Positions 61,947 to 64,000 of a stretch of 64,000 bases of DNA are shown one piece after another; within the stretch, counting starts at the first letter, position 1, and each line of letters starts with the position of its first letter. Position numbers and translations under genes: made by a program. The notes beneath the pieces are model-generated. The model saw only the letters and a list, made by a program, of their open reading frames with translations, was not told the origin of the DNA and did not search any database. Origin of the DNA: Pteria penguin (lineage: Eukaryota; Mollusca; Bivalvia; Pterioida; Pteriidae); contig CM068587.1 of assembly GCA_035048485.1 (NCBI GenBank), forward strand, positions 31,915,001-31,979,000, read 5' to 3'.

Positions 61947-64000
61947 AATTATGACTAACTATGGCTGAGGAAAGCCACTTTCCCCTGTGTTGTGTTTTTA
62001 TCTTTTTTATGAATTTAAATCAAGTGAAATCTGTATCCAAAAAATTAAAGTTTTTCATACATATCAAAATGTTATTTCTGCTGTTGCACACAGATGCTGT
62101 TTGAGCTTTTTCCTTGTTTAATATTTCTGTTTATTAGGTAATATACCAAAGGTTGTGCAGCTTTTTTTTTGACATTGCACACTTATGATGTAATAATATG
62201 GGATACAAGTGTTTCAGTTTTCCTTTAATCTTTCTATAACTCTTTGATTTCAATCAAAATTTTATGGGTTTTTTTTTTTGTTCAGAAATGATTTATTAAT
62301 AAGATTTAATGACATGAAAAGTAATTAAAAACAAGTGTTTATTTGCTTAAAAAGAAATCCAAGAACTTGTATACCTCAGTCTATATGTAGTATAACATAG
62401 GAAAAGAAATATGTATAACTTGGATGACCATTTTTAAAAAGGTTAGATATTTCACTAAATTCTACATTAATACATATGGTATAGACACATAGAGTATATT
62501 CAGTAAACAAATACATGTCAAAACAAGTATGTAGAGGTCCTGGAAATATTCCATTCAAGAAAAATTTAATCTAAGAATGTAAGAAGTTTCAGTTAAATAG
62601 AGAATATTTCACACCTCAGTGTAACCATCATATGTGTGTATTCCAAACAACATTACACTCAAGTTTCTTTTTAGAATGTACTTAATTTTGTCGTGTATAA
62701 GTGATATCCCTTTATGAAATATTTATATCTAAGATATAAAGCATTGAATAGATATCCATGAAGGTAATTTGATATCTCAGATATCAGTGTCATAAATCAT
62801 AAATCAAGGTAGATTAAAATGGCAAAAGGAAACAGGTACATGTAATAGACCTTTTTTCGTATGAATTTCATCATGTGATGTTTTGCCACTCAAACCTTCA
62901 TAATTCTTTTTTGACATAACAGTCCAAGCATGAGTGTCATAATTAAAATTCCCAGCAAAACGCAGTTTGTTGGGCATGGGGCCCCATGTGTCATGTAAAG
63001 TATGAAATTTGTATATTTATGTTATGTCGCTATGACACTCAATATGATGTGCCATGGTGGACATTCATGAATTCCTAGAAATCTGAAATGAAATCAAGGA
63101 CCAGGAAAGAATTCCTGGGATGACCAAACTGGCAATAAAGAAAAGAATTCAAAACATATATGGTGGGTATAAGGGGTGAATATAATTGAAAATATTATGA
63201 AACATTCAGGAGACTTCAAGCAACTAGTTTCTGCCTTGTGTCCTATCATCTGTACTTTCTCCAGCGATATTATTTTTAAATAAATTTTACACTGTATTGC
63301 ATTCCAATGTGAAATTCATTCATGTATGTTTTCATGAAGATCTCTTCAGTTTAAGCTTTTGATACATATTTTTGTGTTGTGAAGTGGTGCTTATATTTTA
63401 TTGTTGTAGAAATTGGAAGATGTGGTGACTTCTGAAGCTTGTTATTTTTTGCCTTTGCATATGAATTGTTTTGATATATCATGCCATTATTATTTTAAGG
63501 GTTATGTTATCATAAGATTTGTCGCTGAAGAGTTGTTTTTTTCTTTGAGAGTAACATTCAATGAATAATTTTAGGGGTGAGGAGGATGTGAATAATTTAT
63601 CTTTTTGAACAATTTAAACTGTTACATACCAGTTAAGCTAGACTATATTCAACATATTGCTCAAGTTACATCATTTACAAGAATTGTATTTTAGTTGTGA
63701 TTGAGAAGTATTTAGCAAATTTCATTAGCTTGTTGAAAAAGATTTGTATTAAAACAGTACATATCCATCTTTTGATCTATGAATAAATCATTTAACCAGT
63801 GAAATTGACAAATACATATACAAATGCTGGTATTGATATATGTACATATTTATTTAGTGCCAGCGTCATGAATTTGTAGCCATTTAATAAGCTATAGAGT
63901 GCTTTGTATGCATGCCATTAAATGTATTTTTACTATAATACATTGTAAGCTATACTGTGCTAACCTTGAATTGGAGGTTTTGTTTTTATTTTTCCAATTC
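61947..64000 (+). other. KIF16B 3' UTR and downstream sequence
   Basis: AT-rich, with no credible ORF. Possible poly(A) signals are ATTAAA at 62044-62049, AATAAA at 63279-63284 and AATAAA at 63782-63787; which is used cannot be told. 62847-62925 resembles part of the TAGACCCTTT MITE seen at 14011 (GTTTTGCCACTCAAA shared). No other gene was recognised. Confidence 0.5.

Overview
This is a metazoan nuclear window. Genes are split by GT-AG introns, the sequence is AT-rich, and the repeats are of kinds I know from bivalve molluscs: a repeat opening with GCTCACCTGAG and ending in a GGTGAGCGATATAGGCCC-like terminus, tRNA-derived SINEs, Penelope-type reverse transcriptase fossils, and 'TATACACC...CTTGTTTC' type dispersed repeats. 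I read it as a bivalve chromosome; the species cannot be named from the sequence alone.

Main gene: positions 8680-61946 on the + strand carry one kinesin-3 gene, the ortholog of KIF16B, a PI3P-binding early-endosome motor. I assembled 34 coding exons by hand. All joints agree in phase and give 1,339 codons plus TGA, close to the roughly 1,300 residues of vertebrate KIF16B. The order is motor domain with P-loop, switch I, switch II and neck (exons 1-12), FHA domain (exons 14-18), a long coiled-coil stalk (exons 20-28), and a C-terminal PX domain (exons 31-34). All introns are GT-AG except intron 25, which is best read as GC-AG.

Layout: 1-7600 is a graveyard of reverse-transcriptase fragments of Penelope-like type, with (AT)n microsatellites and SINEs. 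7600-8680 is the proximal upstream region of the gene. Intron 1 (8727-17737) is packed with mobile DNA: a 5.0-kb element with GGTCAAAACGTACCC repeats at its ends and 8-bp target duplications, which holds a CR1/Jockey-like LINE, which in turn holds a 223-bp MITE; then a 45-bp hairpin, a TA-flanked MITE, a MULE-like element with ~180-bp inverted repeats and a 9-bp duplication, and another inverted-repeat element. Introns 2 and 3 hold minisatellites; the one in intron 3 runs into the splice acceptor of the P-loop exon. Intron 16 carries a 2.57-kb bivalve repeat. Intron 17 (11.7 kb) carries a small antisense B-box (TRIM-like) gene, a 54-bp minisatellite that appears to have grown from a SINE body, a 186-bp triplication and several SINEs. 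61947-64000 is 3' UTR and intergenic DNA with candidate poly(A) signals.

The only confidently functional gene is KIF16B. The B-box gene is plausible but incomplete. The rest is mobile, fossil or simple-sequence DNA. Without transcripts, UTR limits, promoters and alternative exons cannot be fixed.
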